Source of the DNA: an uncultured Oscillospiraceae bacterium | Lineage (GTDB): Bacteria > Bacillota > Clostridia > Oscillospirales > Acutalibacteraceae | DNA: 46,911 bases | Reading direction: 5' to 3' | NCBI GenBank assembly: GCA_905198295.1 | Contig: CAJKBW010000012.1 | Coordinates: forward strand, 1-46,911 | Shown: piece by piece, positions 1 through 9,000 of the stretch | Layout of the letters: each line of letters begins with the position of its first letter | Position numbering within the stretch: the stretch's first letter is position 1 | Notes under the pieces: model-generated | The model's database searches: none | What the model was told of the DNA's origin: nothing | Seen by the model: only the letters and a program-made list of their open reading frames with translations | Position numbers and translations under genes: made by a program

Positions 1-73
1 TAGAGTTTTTCTGTGCTTTCGGGTTCTACTTTTTCATTTTTACTTTACAGTGCCGCTGCTTATAGTGTACCCC

Positions 74-90
74 ATTTCGTTAAACGAAAT
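74..90. promoter_or_regulatory. Perfect inverted repeat upstream of the first gene
   Basis: ATTTCGTT and AACGAAAT flank a single central A, giving a perfect 17-base palindrome. It ends 24 bases before the -35 element of the next promoter and is not followed by a T run, so an operator is more likely than a terminator. The gene to its left lies outside the window, so the site could instead belong to that gene. The binding protein is unknown. Confidence 0.45.
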
Positions 91-114
91 TCTCAATTAA
101 AAACGCTATTTTTA

Positions 115-142
115 TTGAATAATACAATTAAATTGTTATAAT
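115..142 (+). promoter_or_regulatory. Sigma-A promoter for the SLOG-like gene
   Basis: TTGAAT at 115-120 and a perfect TATAAT at 137-142 are separated by 16 bases. The predicted transcript start is about 35 bases before the GGGAGG ribosome site (172-177) of the gene starting at 185. Confidence 0.7.
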
Positions 143-184
143 AGTCTTGATATAGACATTATAAAAATAGCGGGAGGCCTGAAT

Positions 185-634
185 ATGCGTTTTCGGGGGT
201 GCGCCGTCTGGGCAACAAAAGAGATTCCGTCGGGAGATACGGAAAGGATTGTCCAGCGCCTGAGGAAAGAGCTGGAACGTGCCGTCTGTCACGGCTTTAC
301 GGATTTTTTTATCGGCGGATTGTCGGTATTCAACCGTCTGGCTGCTGAGCAGCTCCTTGAACTGCGCGGGCAAAACTATCCCGTCATGCTGGAAATGATC
401 CTGCCCTACTGGGAAGCCTTGACCCGGTTGTCCGCCGAGGAACACGAAAAGTGGCTGAAGGTTCTTTCGGAGGCCGACGGGGTGGATATCGCTTATTCCG
501 TGACCGAACCGCGGATATCGGAACGCCTCACGCAGCTCCTGCTGTATAAAAGCGAACGGTGCATTACCTATGGGGTGCCGGCGGTGGTCGCGAATTATGC
601 CCGCTATATTGGCAGCGAATGGATTGATATATAA
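185..634 (+). CDS. Divergent SLOG (DUF1273/YpsA-like) protein
   Basis: This 149-residue cytosolic protein has no signal peptide or membrane segment. It can be aligned by eye with the clearer DUF1273 protein at 36731: a short first strand, a helix of about 20 residues (VQRLRKELERAVCHGFTDF), a glycine-rich turn after it (FIGGLSVFN against YAGGALGFD), and later a helix-strand unit with ADGVDIAY against ADHVEVLH. The GHR signature near the N terminus of the family is replaced by WATKE, and the FD of the glycine loop is FN. SLOG domains are Rossmann-like nucleotide-binding folds, and several DUF1273 members have no known activity. The altered signature suggests changed or lost ligand binding, which is inference. 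GGGAGG lies 7 bases before the ATG. The gene stands alone behind its own promoter. Confidence 0.6.
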   Translation: MRFRGCAVWATKEIPSGDTERIVQRLRKELERAVCHGFTDFFIGGLSVFNRLAAEQLLELRGQNYPVMLEMILPYWEALTRLSAEEHEKWLKVLSEADGVDIAYSVTEPRISERLTQLLLYKSERCITYGVPAVVANYARYIGSEWIDI

Positions 635-653
635 AGCCTTTCTTTGCCTTCCC

Positions 654-667
654 TTTTGTGCTATACT
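654..667 (+). promoter_or_regulatory. Extended -10 promoter for the TtcA-like gene
   Basis: TGCTATACT at 659-667 is a good extended -10 box. No convincing -35 hexamer is seen 16-18 bases upstream. The same GCTATACTAAA string occurs in the promoter at 1561, which supports the assignment. Confidence 0.45.
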
Positions 668-702
668 AAAAAGAAGAAAACTCTTGATTTTTTAGTTTTC
701 GC

Positions 703-744
703 CGGCCTTTTTCAAAAGGCCGCGGGGTTCGGGGCGGCGCCCCG
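703..744 (+). repeat. Two tandem hairpins in the ttcA-like leader
   Basis: CGGCCTTTT (703-711) pairs with AAAAGGCCG (714-722). CGGGGC (730-735) then pairs with GCCCCG (739-744). The second hairpin ends 3 bases before the GGAAAGG ribosome site at 747-753. The two could form an attenuation or translation-blocking structure. The composition also resembles GC-rich intergenic repeats found in several copies in Clostridia genomes, but I cannot count copies here. Confidence 0.5.
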
Positions 745-763
745 GCGGAAAGGCTGTGAACCT

Positions 764-1486
764 ATGCCGGCAACCATCGACGATCTGTTATCCCGCGTGC
801 GCGCGGCTGTTCAGCGCTACGACATGATCGCGCCCGGCGACCATGTGGCGGTCGGCGTATCCGGCGGCAAGGACAGCGTGCTGCTGCTCGTTCTGCTCGC
901 CCGGTTGCGCCGTTTTTATCCCGTCCCGTTTACCCTGACCGCGATCACCCTCGATCCCGGTTTCAGCGGCGGGGAAGGGGATTACAGCGCTGTTGCGGCG
1001 CTGTGTGAGGCGCTTGAGGTGCCTTATGTGCTGCGGCGCACCCGGCTGTATGAGGTCGTTTTTGAACAGCGCCGGGAAAGCAATCCGTGCAGCTTATGCG
1101 CGCGCATGCGCCGCGGCGCACTGCACAAAGCCGCAGGGGAATGCGGCTGCAATGTCGCCGCGCTCGGCCATCATCAGGACGACGCCGCCGAAACCCTGCT
1201 GATGAATTTGCTTTCCGGCGGCACCCTCGGCTGCTTTTCACCCAAAACCTGGCTCGATCGCCGGGAGCTTACTCTGATCCGACCGATGGTGTTTCTGAAA
1301 GAAACCGAAATCACCGCCTGCGTGCGCAGGGAAGGGCTGCCGGTGGTCAAATCCCGCTGCCCGGTCGACGGCTGCACCAACCGGCAGCAGACCAAGCAGT
1401 TGATTACTGAACTCGAAAAAACCTACGGCGCGGTTCCCGAAAAGCTGATCGGCGCGATGCAGAAGCAGGGCCTCAGCGGCTGGTGA
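764..1486 (+). CDS. ttcA: tRNA 2-thiocytidine biosynthesis TtcA-family protein
   Basis: This is a 240-residue cytosolic PP-loop ATPase. The pyrophosphatase loop SGGKDS is at residues 33-38. A first cysteine pair CSLC is at 109-112, HHQDDAAET follows in the middle, and CPVDGC gives cysteines 199 and 204. TtcA proteins adenylate C2 of cytidine 32 in tRNA and insert sulfur using an iron-sulfur cluster held by cysteines in these positions. The second pair here is spaced by four residues rather than two, so a related subgroup with another tRNA or sulfur substrate is possible. The frame is open upstream to 644, but I chose the ATG at 764 because GGAAAGG lies 10 bases before it and the family homology starts right after it. 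The gene is monocistronic between two promoters. Confidence 0.8.
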   Translation: MPATIDDLLSRVRAAVQRYDMIAPGDHVAVGVSGGKDSVLLLVLLARLRRFYPVPFTLTAITLDPGFSGGEGDYSAVAALCEALEVPYVLRRTRLYEVVFEQRRESNPCSLCARMRRGALHKAAGECGCNVAALGHHQDDAAETLLMNLLSGGTLGCFSPKTWLDRRELTLIRPMVFLKETEITACVRREGLPVVKSRCPVDGCTNRQQTKQLITELEKTYGAVPEKLIGAMQKQGLSGW

Positions 1487-1536
1487 TTTCCCGCTGACAC
1501 ACAGGCAAAATTCCCCGTTTTCCGTCCGCTCTCCGC

Positions 1537-1566
1537 TTGACATTCCCGTGCCGCGGATGCTATACT
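1537..1566 (+). promoter_or_regulatory. Promoter of the glycyl radical enzyme operon
   Basis: TTGACA at 1537-1542 and TATACT at 1561-1566 are 18 bases apart. The transcript would begin near 1573, leaving an untranslated leader of about 110 bases before the start at 1685. I did not recognise a riboswitch in that leader. Confidence 0.75.
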
Positions 1567-1684
1567 AAATAAGATCATAAATTGTATTCACTGCCGCTCG
1601 GTCAACGGCTTCATACAAGACACAAACGCTCGCCGTCTCGGTTCGTTTTTCGGAGCGGGGACGACGCAAAGGAGGACCGGAATT

Positions 1685-4240
1685 TTGAAGAAATTTCATG
1701 TTCACGAGATCGCCAAATCTCCCCGCATCGACCGGCTGAAGGAGCAGCTGTTTGCCCAGATGCCGGAGCTGGAGGCGGACCGCGCGGTTCTGCTTACTGA
1801 ATCCTACCGGCAGACCGAAGATTTGCCGATGATCACCCGGCGTGCCCGGGCGTTTGCTCATCTGATGGCCAACATCCCGATCGTCATCCGTGACGACGAG
1901 CTGGTGGTCGGCGCCAACAGCATAAAATCCCGCAGCTCGCAGGTCTATCCGGAGTTTTCCTATCAGTGGGTCGAGGACGAGCTTGACACGATGGAGCACC
2001 GCGAGGCCGACCCGTTCCACATCTCGGAGGAGACCAAGACCGCGCTGCGGCAGGTGTTCCCGTACTGGAAGGGGAAGACCACCAGCGAGCTGGCGACCGC
2101 ATACATGACGCCGCAGACTGTTGCGGCCATCGATCACAACATATTCACCCCCGGCAACTATTTCTACAACGGCATCGGCCACGTGACGGTGGATTACGGC
2201 AAGGTGCTGCGCATCGGCCTGAAAGGGATCGCTGCCGAGGCCAAGGCTGCGCTCGACCGGCTGTCGGTCGCGGACGGCGACTACGTCACCCGCAGCGCCT
2301 TCCTGCAGGCGGTCATCGAGAGCGTTGAGGCTGCGTGTGCCTATGCGCGCCGGTATGCCCGTCTGGCCGAGGATATGGCTGGCCGCTGCACCGACGAGCC
2401 CCGGCGGCAGGAGCTGCTGGCGATCGCGAAAAACTGCGCGCGTGTGCCGGAGCAGCCCGCCCGCTCCTTCTATGAGGCGGTGCAGTCGTTCTGGTTCATC
2501 CAAACCATTTTGCAGATGGAATCCAACGGCCATTCGATTTCCCCCGGCCGTTTCGATCAGTACATGTACCCGTATTACGAGGCGGATCTGCGTGCCGGCC
2601 GTGTGACCCCGGAATTCGCGCAGGAGCTGCTCGACTGCGTATGGATCAAGTTCAACGATCTCAACAAGGCGCGCGACGCCGCGTCCGCTAAGGGGTTTGC
2701 CGGGTATAGTCTGTTCCAGAACCTGTGCGTCGGCGGGCAGGATGTCAACGGCAACGACGCGACCAACGATCTGTCGTTTATGTGCATTCAGGCGACGATG
2801 CATGTCCTGCTGCCGCAGCCGTCCTTTTCGGCACGGGTATGGAACGGCTCGCCGCAGGAGTTCCTGCTCAAGTGCGCGGAGCTGACCCGCACCGGCGTCG
2901 GTCTGCCCGCCTATTACAACGACGAAGTCATCATTGAGGCGCTGATGAGCCGCGGTCTGTCGCTGCAGGATGCGCGCGACTACAACATCATCGGCTGCGT
3001 GGAGCCGCAGAAGGCCGGGAAAACCGACGGCTGGCACGACGCGGCGTTCTTCAACATGTGCCGCCCGATGGAGATGGTGTTCTCCGACGGGGAGGACGAG
3101 GGTGAGCAAATCGGTCCGCATACCGGCGATGTCACCGGGATGAAGACCTTTGACCAGTTCTTCGAGGCGTACCGCACCCAGATGAAGTATTTCATCGAGC
3201 TGATGGTTAACGCCGACAACGCAATCGACGTCGCGCATGCCAAGCGCGCGCCGCTGCCGTTCCTGTCGAGCATGGTTGAGGACTGCATCGGCCGCGGCAA
3301 AAGCGTGCAGGAAGGCGGCGCGGTCTATAACTTCACCGGACCGCAGGGCTTTGGTATCGCGAATATGACCGACGGCCTGTTGGCGGTGCGCAAGCTCGTC
3401 TACGAAGACAAGTCGGTGAGCATGGCGGAGCTGCGGGATGCGCTGCGCCACAACTTCGGGCAGGGTGACGCCGCTGCAGACGTGCCGGGTATGCCGGCCG
3501 ATCGGGCGACCGCCGCAACCGAAAAGATTGTGCAGGAGATCATGGCCTCCGGTCACACTGTATCCGATCAGCAGATCCGGGAGATTTATCAGGGACTGGT
3601 GAGTGGGCGCAGCACGGCGGGGGACAACCGGCGGTATGCCGAGATCCGCGAAATGATCGAGGCGCAGCCGCATTTCGGCAACGATATCCCCGAGGTGGAC
3701 GCGTTTGCCCGCGAAGTGGCGTACGTATACACCCGCCAACTTGAGAAATACCGCAATCCGCGCGGCGGCGTCTATCAGGCGGGTCTGTATCCGGTGTCGG
3801 CCAACGTGCCGCTCGGCCAGCAGACCGGTGCCACGCCGGACGGACGGCTGGCGCACACCCCGATCGCGGACGGTGTCTCGCCGGCGTCCGGGCGTGATGT
3901 GAAGGGACCGACCGCCGCCGCCAACTCGGTAGCGCGGCTGGATCACTACATCGCTTCCAACGGGACGCTGTTCAACCAGAAGTTCCATCCTTCTGCCCTC
4001 AGCGGGCAGAGCGGGCTGGAGGCGTTTGTATCGCTGATCCGTGCGTACTTCGATCAGAAGGGCAGCCATGTGCAGTTCAATGTCGTCAGCCGGGAAACCC
4101 TGCTCGACGCGCAGAAGCACCCCGAAAAATACCGCTCGCTGGTAGTCCGCGTCGCGGGTTACAGTGCGCTGTTTACTTCGCTGTCCAAATCGCTGCAGGA
4201 CGACATCATCAATCGCACCGAGCAGCATTTTGCGGAATAA
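1685..4240 (+). CDS. Glycyl radical enzyme, B12-independent diol dehydratase type
   Basis: This is an 851-residue member of the pyruvate formate-lyase-like family. The thiyl motif GCVEPQ gives Cys438 and Glu440. The glycyl radical motif RVAGYSA gives Gly825 near the C terminus. His166 (GIGHV), His283-Ser284 (NGHSIS) and Asp452 (GWHDAAF) fall at the positions known for B12-independent glycerol dehydratase (His164, His281-Ser282, Asp447 with Cys433 and Glu435). The likely reaction is therefore dehydration of glycerol or 1,2-propanediol to an aldehyde, not C-N or C-S lyase chemistry. The exact diol is not decided. Start: TTG at 1685 with GGAGGA 8 bases upstream; no better ATG fits the conserved N terminus. 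Oddity: about 50 extra residues near 595-655 compared with glycerol dehydratase as I recall it. First gene of an operon with its activase and a shell protein. Confidence 0.92.
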   Translation: MKKFHVHEIAKSPRIDRLKEQLFAQMPELEADRAVLLTESYRQTEDLPMITRRARAFAHLMANIPIVIRDDELVVGANSIKSRSSQVYPEFSYQWVEDELDTMEHREADPFHISEETKTALRQVFPYWKGKTTSELATAYMTPQTVAAIDHNIFTPGNYFYNGIGHVTVDYGKVLRIGLKGIAAEAKAALDRLSVADGDYVTRSAFLQAVIESVEAACAYARRYARLAEDMAGRCTDEPRRQELLAIAKNCARVPEQPARSFYEAVQSFWFIQTILQMESNGHSISPGRFDQYMYPYYEADLRAGRVTPEFAQELLDCVWIKFNDLNKARDAASAKGFAGYSLFQNLCVGGQDVNGNDATNDLSFMCIQATMHVLLPQPSFSARVWNGSPQEFLLKCAELTRTGVGLPAYYNDEVIIEALMSRGLSLQDARDYNIIGCVEPQKAGKTDGWHDAAFFNMCRPMEMVFSDGEDEGEQIGPHTGDVTGMKTFDQFFEAYRTQMKYFIELMVNADNAIDVAHAKRAPLPFLSSMVEDCIGRGKSVQEGGAVYNFTGPQGFGIANMTDGLLAVRKLVYEDKSVSMAELRDALRHNFGQGDAAADVPGMPADRATAATEKIVQEIMASGHTVSDQQIREIYQGLVSGRSTAGDNRRYAEIREMIEAQPHFGNDIPEVDAFAREVAYVYTRQLEKYRNPRGGVYQAGLYPVSANVPLGQQTGATPDGRLAHTPIADGVSPASGRDVKGPTAAANSVARLDHYIASNGTLFNQKFHPSALSGQSGLEAFVSLIRAYFDQKGSHVQFNVVSRETLLDAQKHPEKYRSLVVRVAGYSALFTSLSKSLQDDIINRTEQHFAE

Positions 4241-4300
4241 CGCCGCTTACGGCAGGATTTTTCCGGCGTTCTGCGCCGGAAGAACCCGGAAAGGCATCAC

Positions 4301-5092
4301 ATGGATCAGAAAACACTGGAAACAACCGGCCGGATTTTCAACATCCAGCGGTATTCGATTCACGACGGTCCCGGGATCCGCACGATCGTGTTTCTCAAGG
4401 GCTGTCCGCTGCACTGCCGCTGGTGCTGTAATCCGGAATCGCAGAGTTTTGCCATACAGGAAATGCTCACCCGCGGCAAGCGCGAGGTGGTCGGGCGCGA
4501 TGTGACGGTACAGGAAGTGCTCGAAGAGGTGATGAGCGACCAGCCGTATTACCGGCGTTCGGGCGGGGGTGTTACCCTGTCCGGCGGCGAAGCGCTGGTG
4601 CAGCCGGATTTTGCGACGGCGCTGCTGGACGCCTGCCAGTGGCAGGGGATTACCACGGCGGTCGAGACCACCGGCTTTGCACCATTTGAAACGGTGGAGC
4701 GGTATCTGCCGCGGCTCGATTATGTGCTGATGGACATCAAGCACATGGATTCCGATAAGCATAAGGCGTTCACCGGTCAGCCAAACGAGCTGATCCTCGA
4801 GAACGCGCGCAAAATCGCACAGCAGCATCCGCATCTGACCATCCGCACGCCGGTGGTGCCCGGCTTCAACGATACGCCCGACGAGATTGCGGCGATCGCC
4901 CGGTTTGCGGCATCGCTGCCCGGCGTCAAGGGGCTGCATCTGCTGCCGTATCATCGGCTCGGCGAGGGTAAGTATGAAGGACTCGGCAGGAACTATGATC
5001 TCAAAGGGATTCTGCCGCTGGACAATGAACGCATGCAAGTGCTGCTTGAGGCGGCGAAGCCGTTCGGCATCCGCTGCCAGATCGGCGGATAA
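4301..5092 (+). CDS. Glycyl radical enzyme activase (radical SAM)
   Basis: This 263-residue protein should generate the glycyl radical on the enzyme encoded just upstream, using S-adenosylmethionine and a [4Fe-4S] cluster. The cluster motif is CX3CX2C with Cys35, Cys39 and Cys42, inside the family signature IHDGPGIRT...GCPLHCRWC. TLSGGE and the later strand TAVETTG are also typical of activases. Most activases of non-PFL glycyl radical enzymes carry a ferredoxin-like insert with eight more cysteines directly after the radical SAM motif. Here only about 25 residues separate CNPESQ from the following VQEVLEEV helix and no cysteine pairs are present, so that insert is missing. Start ATG 4301 has GGAAAGG about 8 bases upstream. 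The 60-base gap to the dehydratase and shared strand indicate one operon. Confidence 0.93.
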   Translation: MDQKTLETTGRIFNIQRYSIHDGPGIRTIVFLKGCPLHCRWCCNPESQSFAIQEMLTRGKREVVGRDVTVQEVLEEVMSDQPYYRRSGGGVTLSGGEALVQPDFATALLDACQWQGITTAVETTGFAPFETVERYLPRLDYVLMDIKHMDSDKHKAFTGQPNELILENARKIAQQHPHLTIRTPVVPGFNDTPDEIAAIARFAASLPGVKGLHLLPYHRLGEGKYEGLGRNYDLKGILPLDNERMQVLLEAAKPFGIRCQIGG

Positions 5093-5122
5093 GCTTATTT
5101 CATCAGGAAAGGAGGATCTCAT

Positions 5123-5494
5123 ATGGAACCGCATCCGGTTTACGGCGATAAACTGAGGGTGGTCCAGGAGCTGGTACCTGGCAAGCAGATCACCCTGGCG
5201 CATATTATTGCCAATCCGCAGGAGATCCTTTATCGCAAGCTGGGACTGGATCCGTCGGCCGAGCATGGTCACAGTGCCATCGGCATCGTGACCCTCAGCC
5301 CGGCGGAAACTGCTATTATTGCCGCTGACGTGGCGATCAAGACGGCCGGCGTTGAACTCGGCTTTGTCGACCGGTTCAGCGGGACCCTCATTATCCTCGG
5401 CCTGGTTTCCGAGGTGGAGGCCTCGCTGAAGGCACTGACCGATTACTGCCGTGATAAGCTTGGGTTCACGGTGTGCGAAATGACCCGCACCTGA
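5123..5494 (+). CDS. EutS/PduU-type microcompartment shell protein
   Basis: This 123-residue protein is a circularly permuted BMC-domain shell subunit. Two blocks match the EutS/PduU pattern closely: VQELVPGKQITLAHIIANP near residues 14-32 and VDRFSGTLIILG near 78-89. It also has AIGIVTLSPAETA in the middle and the closing CEMT. Such subunits form hexamers with a small beta-barrel plug and sit in the protein shell of ethanolamine or propanediol compartments. GGAGG sits close upstream of the ATG. It is the last gene of the operon, 30 bases after the activase and followed by a terminator. It is the only shell gene seen here, so either other shell genes are elsewhere in the genome or this protein acts outside a classical shell. 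Confidence 0.93.
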   Translation: MEPHPVYGDKLRVVQELVPGKQITLAHIIANPQEILYRKLGLDPSAEHGHSAIGIVTLSPAETAIIAADVAIKTAGVELGFVDRFSGTLIILGLVSEVEASLKALTDYCRDKLGFTVCEMTRT

Positions 5495-5516
5495 GCGGGT
5501 ATGCAATGGCATTTGC

Positions 5517-5550
5517 AAAAAGGCGGCTGTTTACAGCCGCCTTTTTGTTT
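5517..5550 (+). terminator. Terminator of the glycyl radical enzyme operon
   Basis: A perfect 14-base stem AAAAAGGCGGCTGT / ACAGCCGCCTTTTT (5517-5530 with 5533-5546) is followed by GTTTTG. It lies 22 bases after the shell gene stop codon. The A and T runs make it usable from both strands. Confidence 0.9.
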
Positions 5551-6059
5551 TGTCCTTATTTTAGCGGGAATCTGATTCCGAATAAGGGAAAGAAGTGGCT
5601 TGTGCCGGTGATCTGGCAGGAAACCGCAGAGCCGTTTTTGTCGGAGATGCAGGATGAAAAGAAAATGCGTGGTGATAAACCGCCATTCGGGTATATCCGA
5701 ATGGCGGCCTTTGTTTTTTAGGAGACGGATAAGCGGCGCTTTGTATAACGCTGTAAGTGGGACTGAATGGCCGGCTTTTCTTGCTGGACAGGGGCAGAAC
5801 ATTTTCCGGTGAAGGTCAGAAATGAGTCCCATGGATGAGGATTTTTCTGGCAAAAATACCGAGAGAGGAAAGCGAAAGGTTGATTTCCTGGGCAGAGAAA
5901 ATTGTGGAATATCGCTTAAAAACAAAAATACAGACAACTATCCGATAAAAACCAGACCACGAAATTCTTGGGCAAACATGCTACAATACAATCAACATAG
6001 CAGGCCGAACTGCACGAAATTATGAAATAATCCGCAAATAATGGAAAGGTGTGTGTGGT
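5551..6059. other. 500-base gap without a convincing gene
   Basis: No open frame here has both a plausible ribosome site and a protein-like composition. An 82-codon plus-strand frame crosses the operon terminator and is rejected. The gap contains a second terminator hairpin at 5680-5707 with nothing obvious to terminate. Overlapping TACAAT boxes at 5982-5987 and 5987-5992 could be a -10 for the surface protein, but no good -35 is seen. Confidence 0.6.
5680..5720 (+). terminator. Isolated intrinsic terminator
   Basis: CCGCCATTCGG (5680-5690) and CCGAATGGCGG (5697-5707) form a perfect 11-base stem with a 6-base loop, followed by CCTTTGTTTTTT. It stands about 170 bases after the operon terminator. 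It could back up that terminator or end a short untranslated RNA made from this gap. Confidence 0.75.
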
Positions 6060-9000
6060 ATGCAAAGGATTCGAAACAAAATTGTGGCCTGGCTGAGCGC
6101 ACTCAGCATACTCACGGTGGCGCTTGTCGGCAGCCTGGCGCTGCCGGCGGTTGCGGACGGCGAGTATTTTACGCTCGGTGAGACCAACGCCAACCTGTTT
6201 GTCAATGTGAATCAGGAGATCGAGGTACAGGATATCTCGGTCGTCCTCAACGGCGAACGGGTCAATGGAAACGATGTTTCCTGGCAATCGAGCGATCCGG
6301 CGGTTTCGATCGCCAACGGTGTCCTGAAGGTTTCCCAGAAGGGGATTTTTCAGGTTACGGTCGCCAATAGCGTGGGGCAGAGCACGCAGGTCAACGTGCT
6401 GGCCAAGCTGACCGGCGAGGATGAGTATGTCCTGTACGAAGAGGATTTCGAGGACATCGCGAACGGCACTCTGCCGGAGGGTTGGGTGGTAACCAAGGCG
6501 GATGACGTCAATCCGGACGCGGCGGAGAAACCGGATGTGTACGTGGATTCGCCGCAGGTACAGAACGGCAAGCTGTATGTCGGCAACGGCGTAGTCAGCA
6601 AGGATACTTATGTGCTGCTGCCGGAATATCTGGATGCTTTTTCCGATTACGTCGTGGACATGGATTTCAAGCAGACGTTTGTGTGTGATAAGAACAATGG
6701 GCGTTTTGCCGGGCTTTTGGTAAGGGTCAACCGCAACACAGCGGGGGATACCACGACGTTCGGTGATGCCTATTATACACTGGCGCGGCGGGCGGCAACC
6801 GGCAGTACCGGGCTGGAGATCTGCGGCGTTGGCGGGGGTAGCCTTAAAGGGGCCAACCAGAACAACCTGGGTGCCACACGCAACTGGGACAGCACGGTGG
6901 ATTGGCCAAGAGACGCCTACGACATGCACATGACCACGAAGGTGCAGGGCATGCGCATTGCGATGGATCTGTACCGGCTGCCGAACCAGCCGAATTTTGA
7001 CGGCGATCTGGCTGCGGATACCGATGGTTATCAGGGATCGGTAAAATCGCCGGTCATCGAGACGACGGTTCCCAATACATGGAAGAGCCAGCTCGTCTCC
7101 GGCGGCGTAGGGCTGCGTACCGGAGGTTCGCAGATGGCGGTGGATTCCATCCGCGTGACCGTGCCGGTGTCTATGCTCGACGGCAATCCTGATTCCTATA
7201 TCCCCAGCAGCGAGCAGGGAGGCGAGGACGCCGTGTATGAGGATCTGAAGTTCGGCGTTATCAGCGACCTGCATATCAGCAGCAAGATGGAAACCGGCGC
7301 GGATACGCATACGGTTACGATGCTGGAATACTTCAAAAAACAGAATGTCGACGCGGTGCTGATCACCGGCGACGTGGCTACTACCGGACTGGAGGAAGAG
7401 TACCAGAAATTCAACGATATCTGGGACAGCGTGTTCACCGATCCGGCCGCCGCGCCTGAGAAAATTGTGATGACCGGCAACCACGAATTTGAGCAGGCCT
7501 ATTACGGACGGGAAACGGTTGAAGACGTTTATCGGAAATATATGGAGGCTTACGGCTACGACAGCATCAACCGCAATGTGGTGGTCGGCGGCTATCACTT
7601 CATCACGCTGACCAGCGAGAGTGCCGCAGTTGACGGGCAGTATACCCAAGTCACTACTGACTGGCTGAAGGAACAGCTGGATGCAGCGGTCGCGGAAAAT
7701 CCCTATCAGCCGATTTTTGTTTCGGCGCATCAATCGCTGCCGAACACAACCTACGGCAGCACTTGGGGCGCAACCAAGACCCAGGCGCTGTACGACCTGC
7801 TCAAGAATTATCCGCAGGTAGTCTATTTCGCAGGACATTCCCATTATCCCACCGAAAATGAGCGCTCCATTTATCAGAAGGATTTCACCTGCATCGACGT
7901 TACCTCGCTGCAGTACAGCAACAATGAAACCGGCAGCGCGGTCGACGCCTACAGCGTGCAGGGCGGCCTGCTGGTATCGGTAGAGGGCGCAAACCGGCAG
8001 GTCGTCGTGGATCGCCTGCGTGTGCGGGGGGATGCCGGCAACGAATACGCTGAGAAGGTTAAGCAGCCGTGGAAGCTGCCGCTGCCGCTGGCCAAGAAGA
8101 CCTTTGCCTATACGGATGCGCGCAAGGATCAGCGCGAGGCACCGACATTTGCCGCTGATGCAGCGGTTACCGTGTCGGATGTGACCATCAACTCCCTTAC
8201 GGTTACCTTCCCGTCGGCAACCCATGACGACTACGTGCAGGGATACACCGTTTACATCAAGGAGAAGGCATCCGGGGAAGAGATGACCTCCAAATACTTT
8301 ATTTCGGATTTCTATCATGATCTGGACAGCATGGCGGAAACCCAGAAGACCGAAATCAGCGGCCTGCTGCCGAACATGGAGTACATTGTGGAAGTTACCG
8401 CAGTAGAATCCTTTGGGCTGGAGAGCGAGCCGATTACCGCAGAGTTCAGCACGCTGCCCGTGACCGAGCCGTCCGGTTCGGTCAACCGCGCAGACTTCCT
8501 GGATGTCGATTTCCTTTCGGGCTTTGCGGACAATTCGCCGTATCGTCTGAGCTATGAACTCTACGGTTCGAGCAACGAGAGCCGGCTGGTGCAGTCCGAG
8601 ACACTTGGGCGGCAGGTGCTGTCTGCCAACGGCTGGATCAATTATTCGATCACGCCGGGCATGCTGTCGAAAATCACCGACTCGCTCACGATGGAAATCG
8701 CGTTCATGGTGCCGGATGAGGTGCCGAAAAGCCAGTGCCTGTTCGGCAACCCGGAAGCGGGCGGCGTATCGATTGAATTTTCGGGTGCCGGCGTGCTGCA
8801 GGTCGGCATGTATATCGACGGCTGGAAATATGTGAAGCTGGACGGTCAGATTCAGCCGGATACCTGGTATCATCTGGTGGCCACCTTCGACGGTGCCGAG
8901 ATGAAAGCCTATCTCAATGGGGCTGAGGCCGGAACGACGGCGGCAGCGGGTTCGATCAAGCATAATACAGCCGTGCATTACATGACGATCGGCGCGAATG

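Noticed and set aside
1565..4228. 887-codon minus-strand open frame opposite the glycyl radical enzyme
   Set aside because: It mirrors the codon-position bias of the real plus-strand gene, has an Arg/His-rich unconserved product, and lacks a ribosome site.
5473..5721. 82-codon plus-strand frame after the shell protein
   Set aside because: It overlaps the shell gene end and runs through an intrinsic terminator; its product has no family resemblance.
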